A stretch of DNA of 33,605 bases from Gammaproteobacteria bacterium. Lineage in GTDB: Bacteria > Pseudomonadota > Gammaproteobacteria > Steroidobacterales > Steroidobacteraceae. Every line of letters starts with the position of its first letter. The stretch's first letter is position 1. A model generated the notes under the pieces. The model was not told the origin of the DNA and did not search any database. It saw only the letters and a program-made list of their open reading frames with translations. Made by a program: the position numbers and the translations under genes. The stretch is from the NCBI GenBank assembly GCA_003132425.1, contig PKXS01000019.1, positions 1 through 33,605 on the forward strand, in the 5' to 3' direction. This document shows positions 8,018-15,129 of this stretch, one piece after another.

Positions 8018-8509
8018 TTGAACGACGACATCAGAGCGGTGGATGCATCGCGCGCCGCAGAGGCGGTGCAACTCCTGAAAGGGGCCGCGCAATGGCTCAT
8101 CGATCGGGGCATCGGACATTGGTCTTTAGAGGAGTTTCGCGCTGAAGATTTCGAGGCGGCCGCAGGGGCCGGCGAACTCATCATGGGGTTCGAGGAGCGC
8201 GACATAGCGGCAGTGATGTTGTTACAGAGCGCCGACAGGCTCTACTGGCCCTTGGCGCCGGTGGGTTCGGCCCTCTATGTTCACAAGCTCGCCGTGCGCA
8301 GAGCCTCGGCGGGTCGCCGATGGAGCGCACGTATGATCGAGTGGGCCGCGGCTGTTGCCCGCGAGCGCGCGATCCCGCGGCTGCGGATGGATACTATGCC
8401 GGGATCGGTGCTGCAATCCTTGTACGAAAGCTATGGATTCATCGCAATCGATCAAACCCCAGTTCGCCTCGAGGCAGTGTCCGTGATTCGCATGGAGCGG
8501 ATGTTGTAA
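8018..8509 (+). CDS. GNAT-family N-acetyltransferase
   Basis: 163 residues starting at TTG 8018, chosen because GGGAGA lies just upstream; the frame is open back to 7916 but that start would overlap phoD and adds a low-complexity leader. The fold follows acetyl-CoA-dependent acetyltransferases: an N-terminal helix pair (AAEAVQLLKGAAQWLIDRG), a central strand around ERDIAAVMLLQSAD, the strand-plus-pantetheine-loop region ALYVHKLAVRRASAGRRWSA, and the C-terminal LRMDTMPGSVLQSLYESYGF where the acetyl-CoA-contacting Tyr normally sits. The cofactor loop has RRASAGRRWS where Q/RxxGxG/A is usual, so it is slightly divergent. The substrate is unknown. Its stop overlaps the start of the next acetyltransferase (TAATG), implying coupled translation. 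Confidence 0.8.
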   Translation: MNDDIRAVDASRAAEAVQLLKGAAQWLIDRGIGHWSLEEFRAEDFEAAAGAGELIMGFEERDIAAVMLLQSADRLYWPLAPVGSALYVHKLAVRRASAGRRWSARMIEWAAAVARERAIPRLRMDTMPGSVLQSLYESYGFIAIDQTPVRLEAVSVIRMERML

Positions 8510-8775
8510 TGCTCATACGAGCTGCGCGACTGACCCCGGGTGACCGAGAGCTCGCCCGGAGACTTGTCGCCACGATGGCAGAGGTATTCGACCAGGGCTG
8601 CGAACCCTTAAGCGACGACTACATCGATCGGCTCCTCGCTAGAGAGGATTTTTGGGCGATCGCCGCGTCCGTCGATGATCAGCCGGTGGGCGGCCTCACC
8701 GCGTACACAATACCCATGACGTTTTCTCGCTCTTGGGGGATCGCCCTCGCCGGCACCGTGAAGCGACACCAATAG
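8509..8775 (+). pseudogene. Truncated AAC(3)-I-like aminoglycoside acetyltransferase
   Basis: The ATG at 8509 shares its A with the stop of the previous gene. The first about 70 residues match the N-terminal half of AAC(3)-I-type GNAT enzymes: RLTPGDRELARRLVATMAEVF, then LSDDYIDRLLAREDFWAIAA and PVGGLTAYTIPMT. In this family the sequence should go on through an IYDLAV strand and the acetyl-CoA loop, giving about 150 residues. Here it changes to an unrelated 17-residue tail (FSRSWGIALAGTVKRHQ) and stops at 88 residues, only 21 bp before the decarboxylase gene. The cofactor-binding half is absent, so the product should be inactive. I could not find the missing half in other frames. A deletion joined to the decarboxylase upstream region is the likely cause. 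Confidence 0.7.
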
Positions 8776-8796
8776 ATCAATCGTCGAGAGGTTTCA

Positions 8797-10197
8797 ATGG
8801 CAAGCGACCTTCAGAAAAGAATGTTTGCAGAATTGGCGCGCAAGGAAATCTTCGAGGCGGCAAAACAAAGCGCCTATGAATACGCCGACAGCGCGCTGAC
8901 GCGGCGCGTCTACCCTTCAGATAAGAATATCCGCGATCTCGGGCGGTTTGTCGAAGATCTGCCCGAGGAAGGGTGCGACGGCGTCGAGATCGTGCGGCAG
9001 CTTCACCGCTACGGCTCGCCGGCAACGGTAGCCTCGACCGGCGGCCGCTACTTCGGCTTGGTGAATGGAGGCGCCATTCCTACTGCGTTGGGCGCTCGAT
9101 GGCTTGCGGATTTCTGGGATCAGAATTCAGCGCTCTATAAGACGTCGCCGATTACCGCGACGCTCGAGGAGGTCTGCGAACGCTGGCTGCGCCAGATCTT
9201 CGGTCTGCCGCCGCAGGTCGTCGCCGGCTTTGTCAGCGGAACCTCGACCGCGATTCTGTGTGGCTTAGCCGCCGGGCGTTATCGTGTATTTCAGAACCAG
9301 GGATGGGATATCAATGCCAAGGGCTTTGCCGGCGCGCCCAGGATCCGCGTCGTCACCGGACGCCAGGTGCACGGCACCGTCATCAAGGCAGTCGCGCTGT
9401 TGGGAATGGGCGTCGAGAATATCGAATGGGTCGACACCGATGATCAGGGGCGAATCTTACCCGACCGGATGCCGGAGCTCGACGACGGCACGATCTTGAT
9501 CGTGCAGGCCGGCAACGTCAATTCGGGTTCATTCGATCGCTTCGAGCCGCTCGGCACTCGTGCCAAGGCGGCGAACGCATGGGTTCACATCGATGGCGCA
9601 TTTGGACTCTGGGCTGCCGGGTCCCCAAGACTGTCGCACCTGACCAAGGGAATCGAAGCGGCGGATTCCTGGTCAGTCGATGGACATAAGACGCTGAATA
9701 CGCCGTATGACAGTGGCATCGTGCTCTGCCGGGATAAGGCGGCACTCGTATCTGCGCTGCAGGCTTCGGGGTCATACATCGTCTATGGCGAAAATCGAGA
9801 CGGCATGCTGTACACGCCCGAAATGTCCCGCCGTGCGCGCGCGATCGAGCTGTGGGCATCGCTGAAGTATCTGGGCCGTCGAGGCCTCGATGAGCTTGTG
9901 TACGGATTGCACGAGCGAGCGGCCCAGATGAGCGATGAGCTTCGAGCCGACGGCTTCGGGACATTGAACGAAGCGGTCTTCAATCAGGTCTTGGTGGCCT
10001 GTGAGAGCGATGCACTGACTGAGAAGACGATCGACTACATACAAGAATCCGGTGAATGCTGGGCCGGAGGAGCGAAGTGGCAGGGCCGCTCGGTGATCAG
10101 AATCAGCGTGTGCTCCTGGGCAACAACCGAGCAGGACGTGTCCCGATCGGTGCAAGCCTTTGTGGATGCAAGAGCCAAGGCGCGGCGCGTCAAATGA
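8797..10197 (+). CDS. Pyridoxal-phosphate-dependent decarboxylase (group II, glutamate/aromatic amino acid type)
   Basis: 466 residues, cytoplasmic. The start at 8797 follows GAGAGG. PLP-dependent group II decarboxylases remove the alpha-carboxylate of an amino acid. Visible marks are the phosphate-binding SGTSTAILCGLAAGR, the HIDGAFGLWA segment whose Asp contacts the pyridine nitrogen, and SWSVDGHKTLN with the Schiff-base lysine at K298. The N-terminal QNSALYKTSPITATLEEVCERW segment, where the active-site substrate pocket is formed, is typical. Substrate choice cannot be read from the sequence; glutamate, tyrosine, DOPA and cysteine sulfinate all remain possible. Some members of this fold are aldehyde synthases. 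It follows the truncated acetyltransferase with 21 bp spacing. Confidence 0.87.
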   Translation: MASDLQKRMFAELARKEIFEAAKQSAYEYADSALTRRVYPSDKNIRDLGRFVEDLPEEGCDGVEIVRQLHRYGSPATVASTGGRYFGLVNGGAIPTALGARWLADFWDQNSALYKTSPITATLEEVCERWLRQIFGLPPQVVAGFVSGTSTAILCGLAAGRYRVFQNQGWDINAKGFAGAPRIRVVTGRQVHGTVIKAVALLGMGVENIEWVDTDDQGRILPDRMPELDDGTILIVQAGNVNSGSFDRFEPLGTRAKAANAWVHIDGAFGLWAAGSPRLSHLTKGIEAADSWSVDGHKTLNTPYDSGIVLCRDKAALVSALQASGSYIVYGENRDGMLYTPEMSRRARAIELWASLKYLGRRGLDELVYGLHERAAQMSDELRADGFGTLNEAVFNQVLVACESDALTEKTIDYIQESGECWAGGAKWQGRSVIRISVCSWATTEQDVSRSVQAFVDARAKARRVK

Positions 10198-10283
10198 GTC
10201 ATTCGTCATTTCGCTAGCAAACGAGACCTGCTCCCGACCACCTTCGAAGGGACCATGGCGCCTACTCGGCTGCGCCGCCGCCC

Positions 10284-10310
10284 TTGACAGTACGAGGATA
10301 CTCGTAATAT
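10284..10310 (+). promoter_or_regulatory. arsR promoter with embedded operator
   Basis: A consensus TTGACA (10284-10289) is followed after 15 bp by TAATAT (10305-10310). Between and overlapping them is a perfect inverted repeat, TACGAG-gata-CTCGTA (10291-10306). A dimeric ArsR bound there would cover the whole spacer and block RNA polymerase, the usual autoregulation of ars operons. The -10 element ends only 3 bases before the ATG at 10314 and 9 before the ATG at 10320, so the mRNA probably starts at or next to the start codon. Confidence 0.75.
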
Positions 10311-10313
10311 CGT

Positions 10314-10676
10314 ATGACCATGAAAGCTCCATTGGTCATCGCCGCCTTAGGCGCGCTCGCCCACGAGCATCGATTGGCGATTTATCGGTTGCTCATCGAG
10401 CGAGGCCCGGAAGGCCTGTCGGCCGGCACCATTGGCGAGCGGGTCGGTTTGCTACCGTCTTCGTTGACGTTTCATCTACAGAACCTACAGCGCGCAGGGC
10501 TCATTGCGCAGCGACGCATCAGCCGCCAACTCATCTATAGCGCTGACTTCGGTGCGATGAACGGGCTGATCGGCTATCTCACCGAGAACTGCTGTGGTCA
10601 AAGCGATAGTCAGTGCACGGCGGCGTGCAAGCCGGTCGCCGCCAAAGTACGAAACAAACCTCGGAGGGCCGCATGA
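10314..10676 (+). CDS. arsR: ArsR-family arsenic-responsive repressor
   Basis: 120 residues from ATG 10314; the second in-frame ATG at 10320 is equally or more likely because the promoter lies so close. This is a winged-helix repressor: LGALAHEHRLAIYRLLIERG, GERVGLLPSSLTFHLQNLQRAGL (recognition helix) and a wing RRISRQLIYSAD. The classical CVC metal site in the recognition helix is missing. Instead the C-terminus has C93-C94 (ENCCGQSDSQC) plus C101 and C105, like the C95/C96/C102 As(III) site described for Acidithiobacillus ferrooxidans ArsR. Loss of DNA binding on As(III), or methylarsenite, is therefore expected. Its stop overlaps the arsI start (ATGA). Confidence 0.92.
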   Translation: MTMKAPLVIAALGALAHEHRLAIYRLLIERGPEGLSAGTIGERVGLLPSSLTFHLQNLQRAGLIAQRRISRQLIYSADFGAMNGLIGYLTENCCGQSDSQCTAACKPVAAKVRNKPRRAA

Positions 10677-11146
10677 AACGATTTCACTTGCACCTCAGCG
10701 TCGAGAACCTCGACGAATCCATCCGATTCTATTCGACGTTGTTTGCCGAGCAGCCGACGGTGCGGCAACCGGACTACGCCAAATGGATGCTCGAGGATCC
10801 GCGGATGAACTTCGCGATCTCGACACACCGCCAACCTGTTGGCGTCAATCATCTGGGCTTTCAGGTTGACTCCGGCGAAGAATTACGCGCCATGCACGCG
10901 CAACTTCACGCAGCCGACTCGCAACTGGTTCAAGAGAGCGAGCAGCTCTGCTGTTACGCGCGATCGGACAAGTACTGGGTTACCGATCCGACCGGGATTG
11001 CGTGGGAGACCTTTCACACTCTCGGCACCATCCCTGTCTATGGCGAAGATACGCCGGTCTTCAACCACGGTACTTCTGCCGTTCCCGTCCAGGACCCAGC
11101 GCCCGCAATCCCAACCAAGGCCGATCGCACTGGCTGCTGTGGGTGA
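10673..11146 (+). CDS. arsI: ArsI-type C-As lyase (VOC dioxygenase)
   Basis: 157 residues with GGAGGG before the ATG at 10673. ArsI is a non-heme Fe(II) ring-opening-type VOC dioxygenase that splits the C-As bond of trivalent organoarsenicals such as methylarsenite, releasing As(III). The VOC halves are visible: MKRFHLHLSVENLDESIRFY and GVNHLGFQVDSGEEL. Likely metal ligands are an N-terminal His (H5 or H7), H60 and E112. The vicinal pair C93-C94 (QLCCYARSDKYW) that binds the trivalent arsenical is present, which separates ArsI from generic CadI/VOC proteins. A further Cys pair closes the protein (GCCG). Overlap with arsR and the tight operon support an arsenic role. Confidence 0.9.
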   Translation: MKRFHLHLSVENLDESIRFYSTLFAEQPTVRQPDYAKWMLEDPRMNFAISTHRQPVGVNHLGFQVDSGEELRAMHAQLHAADSQLVQESEQLCCYARSDKYWVTDPTGIAWETFHTLGTIPVYGEDTPVFNHGTSAVPVQDPAPAIPTKADRTGCCG

Positions 11147-11177
11147 TAGCTCCCTCACTGTGCCCAGCCTCAGCCGT

Positions 11178-11687
11178 ATGAATGAGCAGCGAATCTATAA
11201 TGTGCTGTTTTTATGTACCGGCAACTCGGCGCGCAGCATCCTTGCCGAATCCATTATGAACAAATGGGGCAATGGCCGATTTCGCGGTTTCAGCGCCGGC
11301 AGCCATCCCAACGGACAGGTCAATCCGCTCGCGTTCGATCTCCTCAGGAAACTCGATTTTCCGACCGAAGGGCTGCGCAGCAAGAGCTGGGACGAATTCG
11401 CCGCACCGGGAGGTCCGCATTTTGATTTTGTGATTACGGTGTGTGACAACGCCGCCGGCGAGACCTGTCCGGTATGGCCAGCCATGCCGATGACCGCTCA
11501 TTGGGGTATTTCCGATCCGGCCGCGGTAAAGGGTACCGAGACGGAAAGGAGATTTGCGTTTAGCCAGGCCTTTAAGGCGCTGGAGAGAAGAATAAAGCTG
11601 TTCTTGAGCCTACCGCTTGCGAGCATTGATCAGATTCGCATTAAGGAGCGGATGGACGCGATAGGCAAGACCGACGATGCATTCTGA
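11178..11687 (+). CDS. arsC: Arsenate reductase, low-molecular-weight phosphatase type
   Basis: 169 residues, start ATG 11178, 31 bp after arsI. The enzyme reduces As(V) to As(III) through a cysteine relay. The phosphatase-like P-loop CTGNSARS holds the nucleophile C13 and R19 (C-x5-R). The resolving cysteines are C89 and C97 in VITVCDNAAGETCPVWP, and D113 of the SDP motif is the general acid. This places it in the thioredoxin-coupled or related class rather than the glutaredoxin-type ArsC of E. coli. The C-terminus runs about 30 residues past the usual end, and its last 11 bases overlap aqpS, suggesting coupled translation. Confidence 0.93.
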   Translation: MNEQRIYNVLFLCTGNSARSILAESIMNKWGNGRFRGFSAGSHPNGQVNPLAFDLLRKLDFPTEGLRSKSWDEFAAPGGPHFDFVITVCDNAAGETCPVWPAMPMTAHWGISDPAAVKGTETERRFAFSQAFKALERRIKLFLSLPLASIDQIRIKERMDAIGKTDDAF

Positions 11688-12345
11688 GCCGCTGTCTCGA
11701 AGATTACTGGCGGAAGGGTTGGGATCGCTATTTCTCGCGGCAACGGTTGTCGGCTCGGGAATCATGGCCCAGCGTCTCGCCGGAGGTAATCTTGCCGTCG
11801 AGTTGATCGCCAACACGGCAGCGACAGTTGCGGTGCTCGCCACGCTGATAGCGCTTCTCGGCCCCTTAAGCGGCGGCCATTTCAATCCGGCGGTGTCATT
11901 CATCGAAGCCATGCATGGCAAGCTTGCATGGTCCGACGCTGCCCTTTATTCATTCACTCAAATCATCGGTTGCTGCGCCGGCGCACTGCTGGCGCACGCC
12001 ATGTTTGAGCTGCCGCTCTGGCAAAGCTCTCTCCACATGCGTACCGGGCCAGGGCAATGGCTCGCCGAATTCGTCGCGACCTTCGGCCTGCTGATGGTCA
12101 TATTGGGACACCGACGATCGGAAGATGCGCCGTGGATGGTAGCGGCGTGGATCGGCGCTGCCTATTGGTTCACAGCATCGACTTCGTTCGCAAACCCGGC
12201 GATAACAATCGCCCGGTCGCTGACCAATACCTTTTCGGGCATTCGCCCCGTCGATGCAACCGGCTTTATCTTGGCGCAGTTTGCCGGCGCGCTCGCTGCG
12301 TTGGGCGTCGCGCGCATGCTATTTTCTTCCAACTACAGTCGCTGA
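11677..12345 (+). CDS. aqpS: Aquaglyceroporin-type channel of an ars operon (AqpS-like)
   Basis: 222 residues, integral inner-membrane channel of the MIP family with about six helices. The two half-helix signatures are both present: GGHFNPAVS (NPA at 70-72) and SFANPAITIARSL (NPA at 173-175, likely selectivity Arg180). In Sinorhizobium meliloti a related AqpS replaces the arsenite pump, letting As(III) made inside by ArsC leave down its gradient. The same role fits here because the operon has arsR, arsI and arsC but no ArsB, Acr3 or ArsP. The start codon lies inside arsC (11-bp overlap). It is the last gene of the operon. Confidence 0.9.
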   Translation: MHSEPLSRRLLAEGLGSLFLAATVVGSGIMAQRLAGGNLAVELIANTAATVAVLATLIALLGPLSGGHFNPAVSFIEAMHGKLAWSDAALYSFTQIIGCCAGALLAHAMFELPLWQSSLHMRTGPGQWLAEFVATFGLLMVILGHRRSEDAPWMVAAWIGAAYWFTASTSFANPAITIARSLTNTFSGIRPVDATGFILAQFAGALAALGVARMLFSSNYSR

Positions 12346-12427
12346 CATACGGGTGTCACGACGCGGCGCTACCCTAAGGTATGTCGACGATTTGGCGCTG
12401 CAACTGCCAGTCACCGCCGAGAGACCT

Positions 12428-13399
12428 ATGCAAGACATCCTGCTGAACCGCCGCGAAGTATGTGCCTCGATTGCCACCGCGACAGCCTTGACCGTGCTCC
12501 CGAGAGCGTTGGGCGCTGCCCCCGCCTCAGCTCTCGATTTTCTGGTCGTCGGGGACTGGGGACGAAACGGCACGAATCAGCAGCGCGAGGTCGCTGCGCA
12601 AATGGGCAAGACGGCCGAGAGTCGCGGTAGCCGGTGCGTCATCTCGGTGGGCGACAACTTCTATGAAGATGGCGTCCAGTCAACCTCCGACCCGCAATGG
12701 AGCTCTTCGTTCGAGGAAATCTATTCGGCGCGCTCGCTGCAAGTTCCCTGGTACGTAGCCCTCGGCAACCACGACTATCGGGGCGTCCCGCAAGCGCAAA
12801 TCGACTACGCGAAGAGCAGCCCTCGCTGGCGCATGCCGAACCGCTTTTACAAAGTGGCGGGCAGCGACATCGGCGCGCCGCATCTGGATCTTTTTGTAAT
12901 CGACACCTCGCCCCTGGTGCACCAGTATCGCGCCAAGGTGCACAGCGTGATCGCGGAGAACGTCGCGAGCCAGGATGTGCCCGCACAGCTGCGCTGGCTC
13001 GACGAACAATTGGGCAAGTCCCTGGCCCCGTGGAAATTGGTGATCGGTCATCACACCATATACTCGGGTGGCAGTGGCCACGGGGATACCCCGGAAACGC
13101 AGGAATTGATCCAACCGCTCCTTCTGAAGCACGGCGTGCAGGCGTATATCAACGGTCACGATCACGACTTACAGCATTTGCGCCGCGGCGGCGTTGACTA
13201 TGTTTGCTGCGGGGCGGGCTCCGAGGTTCGACCGGTACAGGCCATCGAAGGAACATTGTTCTGCGAGTCCCGGTCGGGCTTCGCGGCAATCCGCTCGGAC
13301 CGGGATACGCTCACTTTGGAGTTTCGCGACTTCACGGGTGTAAGCCTTTATCGATCGGCAATCCCGCGCCTCAAGACCGCCCTCAGCAAGGCGGCGTGA
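12428..13399 (+). CDS. Exported purple-acid-type metallophosphatase (tartrate-resistant acid phosphatase-like)
   Basis: 323 residues from ATG 12428; no strong ribosome site is visible. The N-terminus has a twin-arginine-like signal (LNRREVCASIATATAL, cleavage near LGAAPASA). All five metallophosphatase blocks are in order: LVVGDWGRNG, ISVGDNFYEDG, VALGNHDYRG, VIGHHTIYSGG and YINGHDHDLQHL. The GDWG...GHDHDLQ form matches the tartrate-resistant acid phosphatase/purple acid phosphatase group, which uses an Fe-metal pair to hydrolyse phosphate monoesters. It follows aqpS after 82 bp on the same strand but is probably a separate unit. It converges with exbB, with only 33 bp between the stops. Confidence 0.88.
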   Translation: MQDILLNRREVCASIATATALTVLPRALGAAPASALDFLVVGDWGRNGTNQQREVAAQMGKTAESRGSRCVISVGDNFYEDGVQSTSDPQWSSSFEEIYSARSLQVPWYVALGNHDYRGVPQAQIDYAKSSPRWRMPNRFYKVAGSDIGAPHLDLFVIDTSPLVHQYRAKVHSVIAENVASQDVPAQLRWLDEQLGKSLAPWKLVIGHHTIYSGGSGHGDTPETQELIQPLLLKHGVQAYINGHDHDLQHLRRGGVDYVCCGAGSEVRPVQAIEGTLFCESRSGFAAIRSDRDTLTLEFRDFTGVSLYRSAIPRLKTALSKAA

Positions 13400-13432
13400 A
13401 CCGACAACACTCCCGCGTGAGCTCGCCAACTG

Positions 13433-14014
13433 TCAGCCTGAGAGGCTCAGCAGCAACGCCTTGAAGTCTTCCATCAGGACGTGGGCACGGCGGCTCAGCA
13501 CGTTGTTGCCCAGCAATCCGAGGAGCGCGGTGGCGATTCCTATGGCGGTGGCAATCAGCGCGGTGCCGATGCCGCGACTGACGGCAGCCGAGTCCGTTAC
13601 CCCCCCGGCGGCCAGCGCATTGAACGTCTCCATGATTCCGAATATCGTGCCGAGCAGACCCAGCAACGGCGCGGCCGTCACGATGGTGTCGAGGATCCAG
13701 AGCCGCCCGCTGACCTTCTTGTCGATGCCGATGAACAATGCCGAGGAAAAATCCTCCTGCCGTTCGCGGGTCGCACCCGCTGCCATCATCTGCGCGTAGC
13801 GCACGACCGCCCGGCTGGCAGCATCCGCCCACGATACGGTGCGAATATTCTGACCGGCAGCATCCTTTGGGAAATTGATGATCGCCGCCAGGCGTTGCAT
13901 CCGCCAGCCGAGATACGAGAGATAAATAGTACGCTCGAGGATGACGAATACGAGTACTCCGATACAGGCGTAAAGCACGTTGAAGGTGACGGTATGGAAT
14001 AATTGATAGTTCAT
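13433..14014 (-). CDS. exbB: ExbB/TolQ/MotA-family proton channel subunit
   Basis: 193 residues, three transmembrane helices as in ExbB: residues about 8-30 (VTFNVLYACIGVLVFVILER), about 104-130 (LDTIVTAAPLLGLLGTIFGI) and about 145-170 (GIGTALIATAIGIATALLGL). The conserved APLLGLLGTIFGIMETF and the GTALIATAIGIATALLG blocks line the ion path. With ExbD it uses the proton gradient to drive TonB. The length is slightly shorter than E. coli ExbB (244). It is the last gene of the minus-strand order receptor-exbD-tonB-exbB, 24 bp after tonB. The gene before it makes a dedicated role with the adjacent receptor likely. Confidence 0.92.
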   Translation of the reverse strand: MNYQLFHTVTFNVLYACIGVLVFVILERTIYLSYLGWRMQRLAAIINFPKDAAGQNIRTVSWADAASRAVVRYAQMMAAGATRERQEDFSSALFIGIDKKVSGRLWILDTIVTAAPLLGLLGTIFGIMETFNALAAGGVTDSAAVSRGIGTALIATAIGIATALLGLLGNNVLSRRAHVLMEDFKALLLSLSG

Positions 14015-14038
14015 CTATTGCTCTTGACGGAAGGCCGC

Positions 14039-14728
14039 CTAGCTAACCGGGCGAAATTCAATGGTGACGGCGAATAAGTGTTCCGTTTCACCGGCAAAGA
14101 CCCGTGCCGGCATCGGCGGGTAGTGACCGGATGAGACGATGGCAACGGCCGTTTCGTCGAGAATCGACGACTGTGAGGACCGTAGCACTCGAACGACCTT
14201 CGGTTCTCCGTTTCGCATGACGATGAAGCTCACCCGAACCTCACCCGAGGGGCGGTGCAGCCGATATTGCACGGAGTCCGGCGGGCGCGTTCTGCGGTCG
14301 ATATCGGCACGCAATCCGGCTGCGTATTGCGCCTCCAAATCCGGACGAAATTCGCCAGCTGGCGCGGCGCTCGCGGCAGCGTCCGACGATGCGACCAACG
14401 CGCCTCCTTCCGGCATCGGGTCGCGCTCCACCGGCATGCTCTGAAGCTCCGCCGGCACGGAAATTTCCGCGACCGTAGTTTGCCGCGGGATCACGCGGTG
14501 AATCGGCATCTTGCGCGGAGCCGGGGGCGGCGGCGCGGGCCGGATCTCGGCGCGCGCCTCTTGCAACGACACTTCGATACCAGGCTCGCTGGCACTGGCT
14601 GGGAGCACGATCGAGTCGCGCCATGACTCGGATCGGGTCGCGAAAAACACTACCACGAGGGCGGTGGTGAGCACCAGCGACGTGCCATTGCTGGCAAGCT
14701 GCGGCATATCCTGATCGAGCGTGGTCAT
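14039..14728 (-). CDS. tonB: TonB-family energy transducer
   Basis: 229 residues. A single N-terminal membrane helix (about residues 15-30) is followed by a short Pro-rich piece (RPAPPPPAPRKMP) and an Ala-rich periplasmic spacer. The C-terminal domain, about residues 140-229, shows the TonB pattern: YRLHRPSGEVRVSFIVMRNG, PKVVRVLRSSQSSILDETAV and a final strand HLFAVTIEFRPVS. It links the ExbB/ExbD motor to the TonB box of an outer-membrane receptor. The Pro-rich linker is much shorter than in E. coli TonB. The ATG overlaps the exbD stop by four bases (ATGA). Confidence 0.88.
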   Translation of the reverse strand: MTTLDQDMPQLASNGTSLVLTTALVVVFFATRSESWRDSIVLPASASEPGIEVSLQEARAEIRPAPPPPAPRKMPIHRVIPRQTTVAEISVPAELQSMPVERDPMPEGGALVASSDAAASAAPAGEFRPDLEAQYAAGLRADIDRRTRPPDSVQYRLHRPSGEVRVSFIVMRNGEPKVVRVLRSSQSSILDETAVAIVSSGHYPPMPARVFAGETEHLFAVTIEFRPVS

Positions 14729-15129
14729 TCCGGCTTGGCGATGATGGATGCAGAGCCTATTCCCGCACGCTTCAATGCATCCAGCACGCTCACCAGAGGC
14801 TGCAGCCGCGCGCTCTGGTCGCCGGCGATGATCACCGTCAGCTTGTCGGTGCGCTCCAAAGCGCGCAGCTGGTCGCTGAGTTCCGCGAGACTGGTCTTAG
14901 CGCCGTCCAGATACACCTCCCCATCCGCCGAGAGCGTCAGCGTCACTCGCTTGGGTACGTCCAAATGCGCCGCGTCGGCAGCATAGGGCAACGACACCTT
15001 CAGTCCCCGCGACGGCAGGGCGTTTAGGCTGATGAGCACGAAGAAAACCAGCAGAAACATCATCACATCGATCATCGGAATGATCTCGATGCGCGGCGGC
15101 TTGCGAAGGCGTGACGGCCAGCTACGCAT
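14725..15129 (-). CDS. exbD: ExbD/TolR-family motor subunit
   Basis: 134 residues. The start is the ATG at 15129, which shares its A with the stop of the receptor gene (TGATG), so translation is probably coupled. One membrane helix (IIPMIDVMMFLLVFFVLISL) carries the essential protonatable Asp (D21), like Asp25 of E. coli ExbD. The periplasmic domain follows (VTLTLSADGEVYLDGAKTSL, LTVIIAGDQSARLQPLVSVL) with the usual fold of ExbD/TolR. It is the first motor gene after the receptor. Confidence 0.93.
   Translation of the reverse strand: MRSWPSRLRKPPRIEIIPMIDVMMFLLVFFVLISLNALPSRGLKVSLPYAADAAHLDVPKRVTLTLSADGEVYLDGAKTSLAELSDQLRALERTDKLTVIIAGDQSARLQPLVSVLDALKRAGIGSASIIAKPE

Noticed and set aside
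13435-13447. Hairpin AGCCT-gag-AGGCT between the convergent phosphatase and exbB genes
   Set aside because: It lies in the exbB coding end and has no T-tract on either strand, so I do not call it a terminator.
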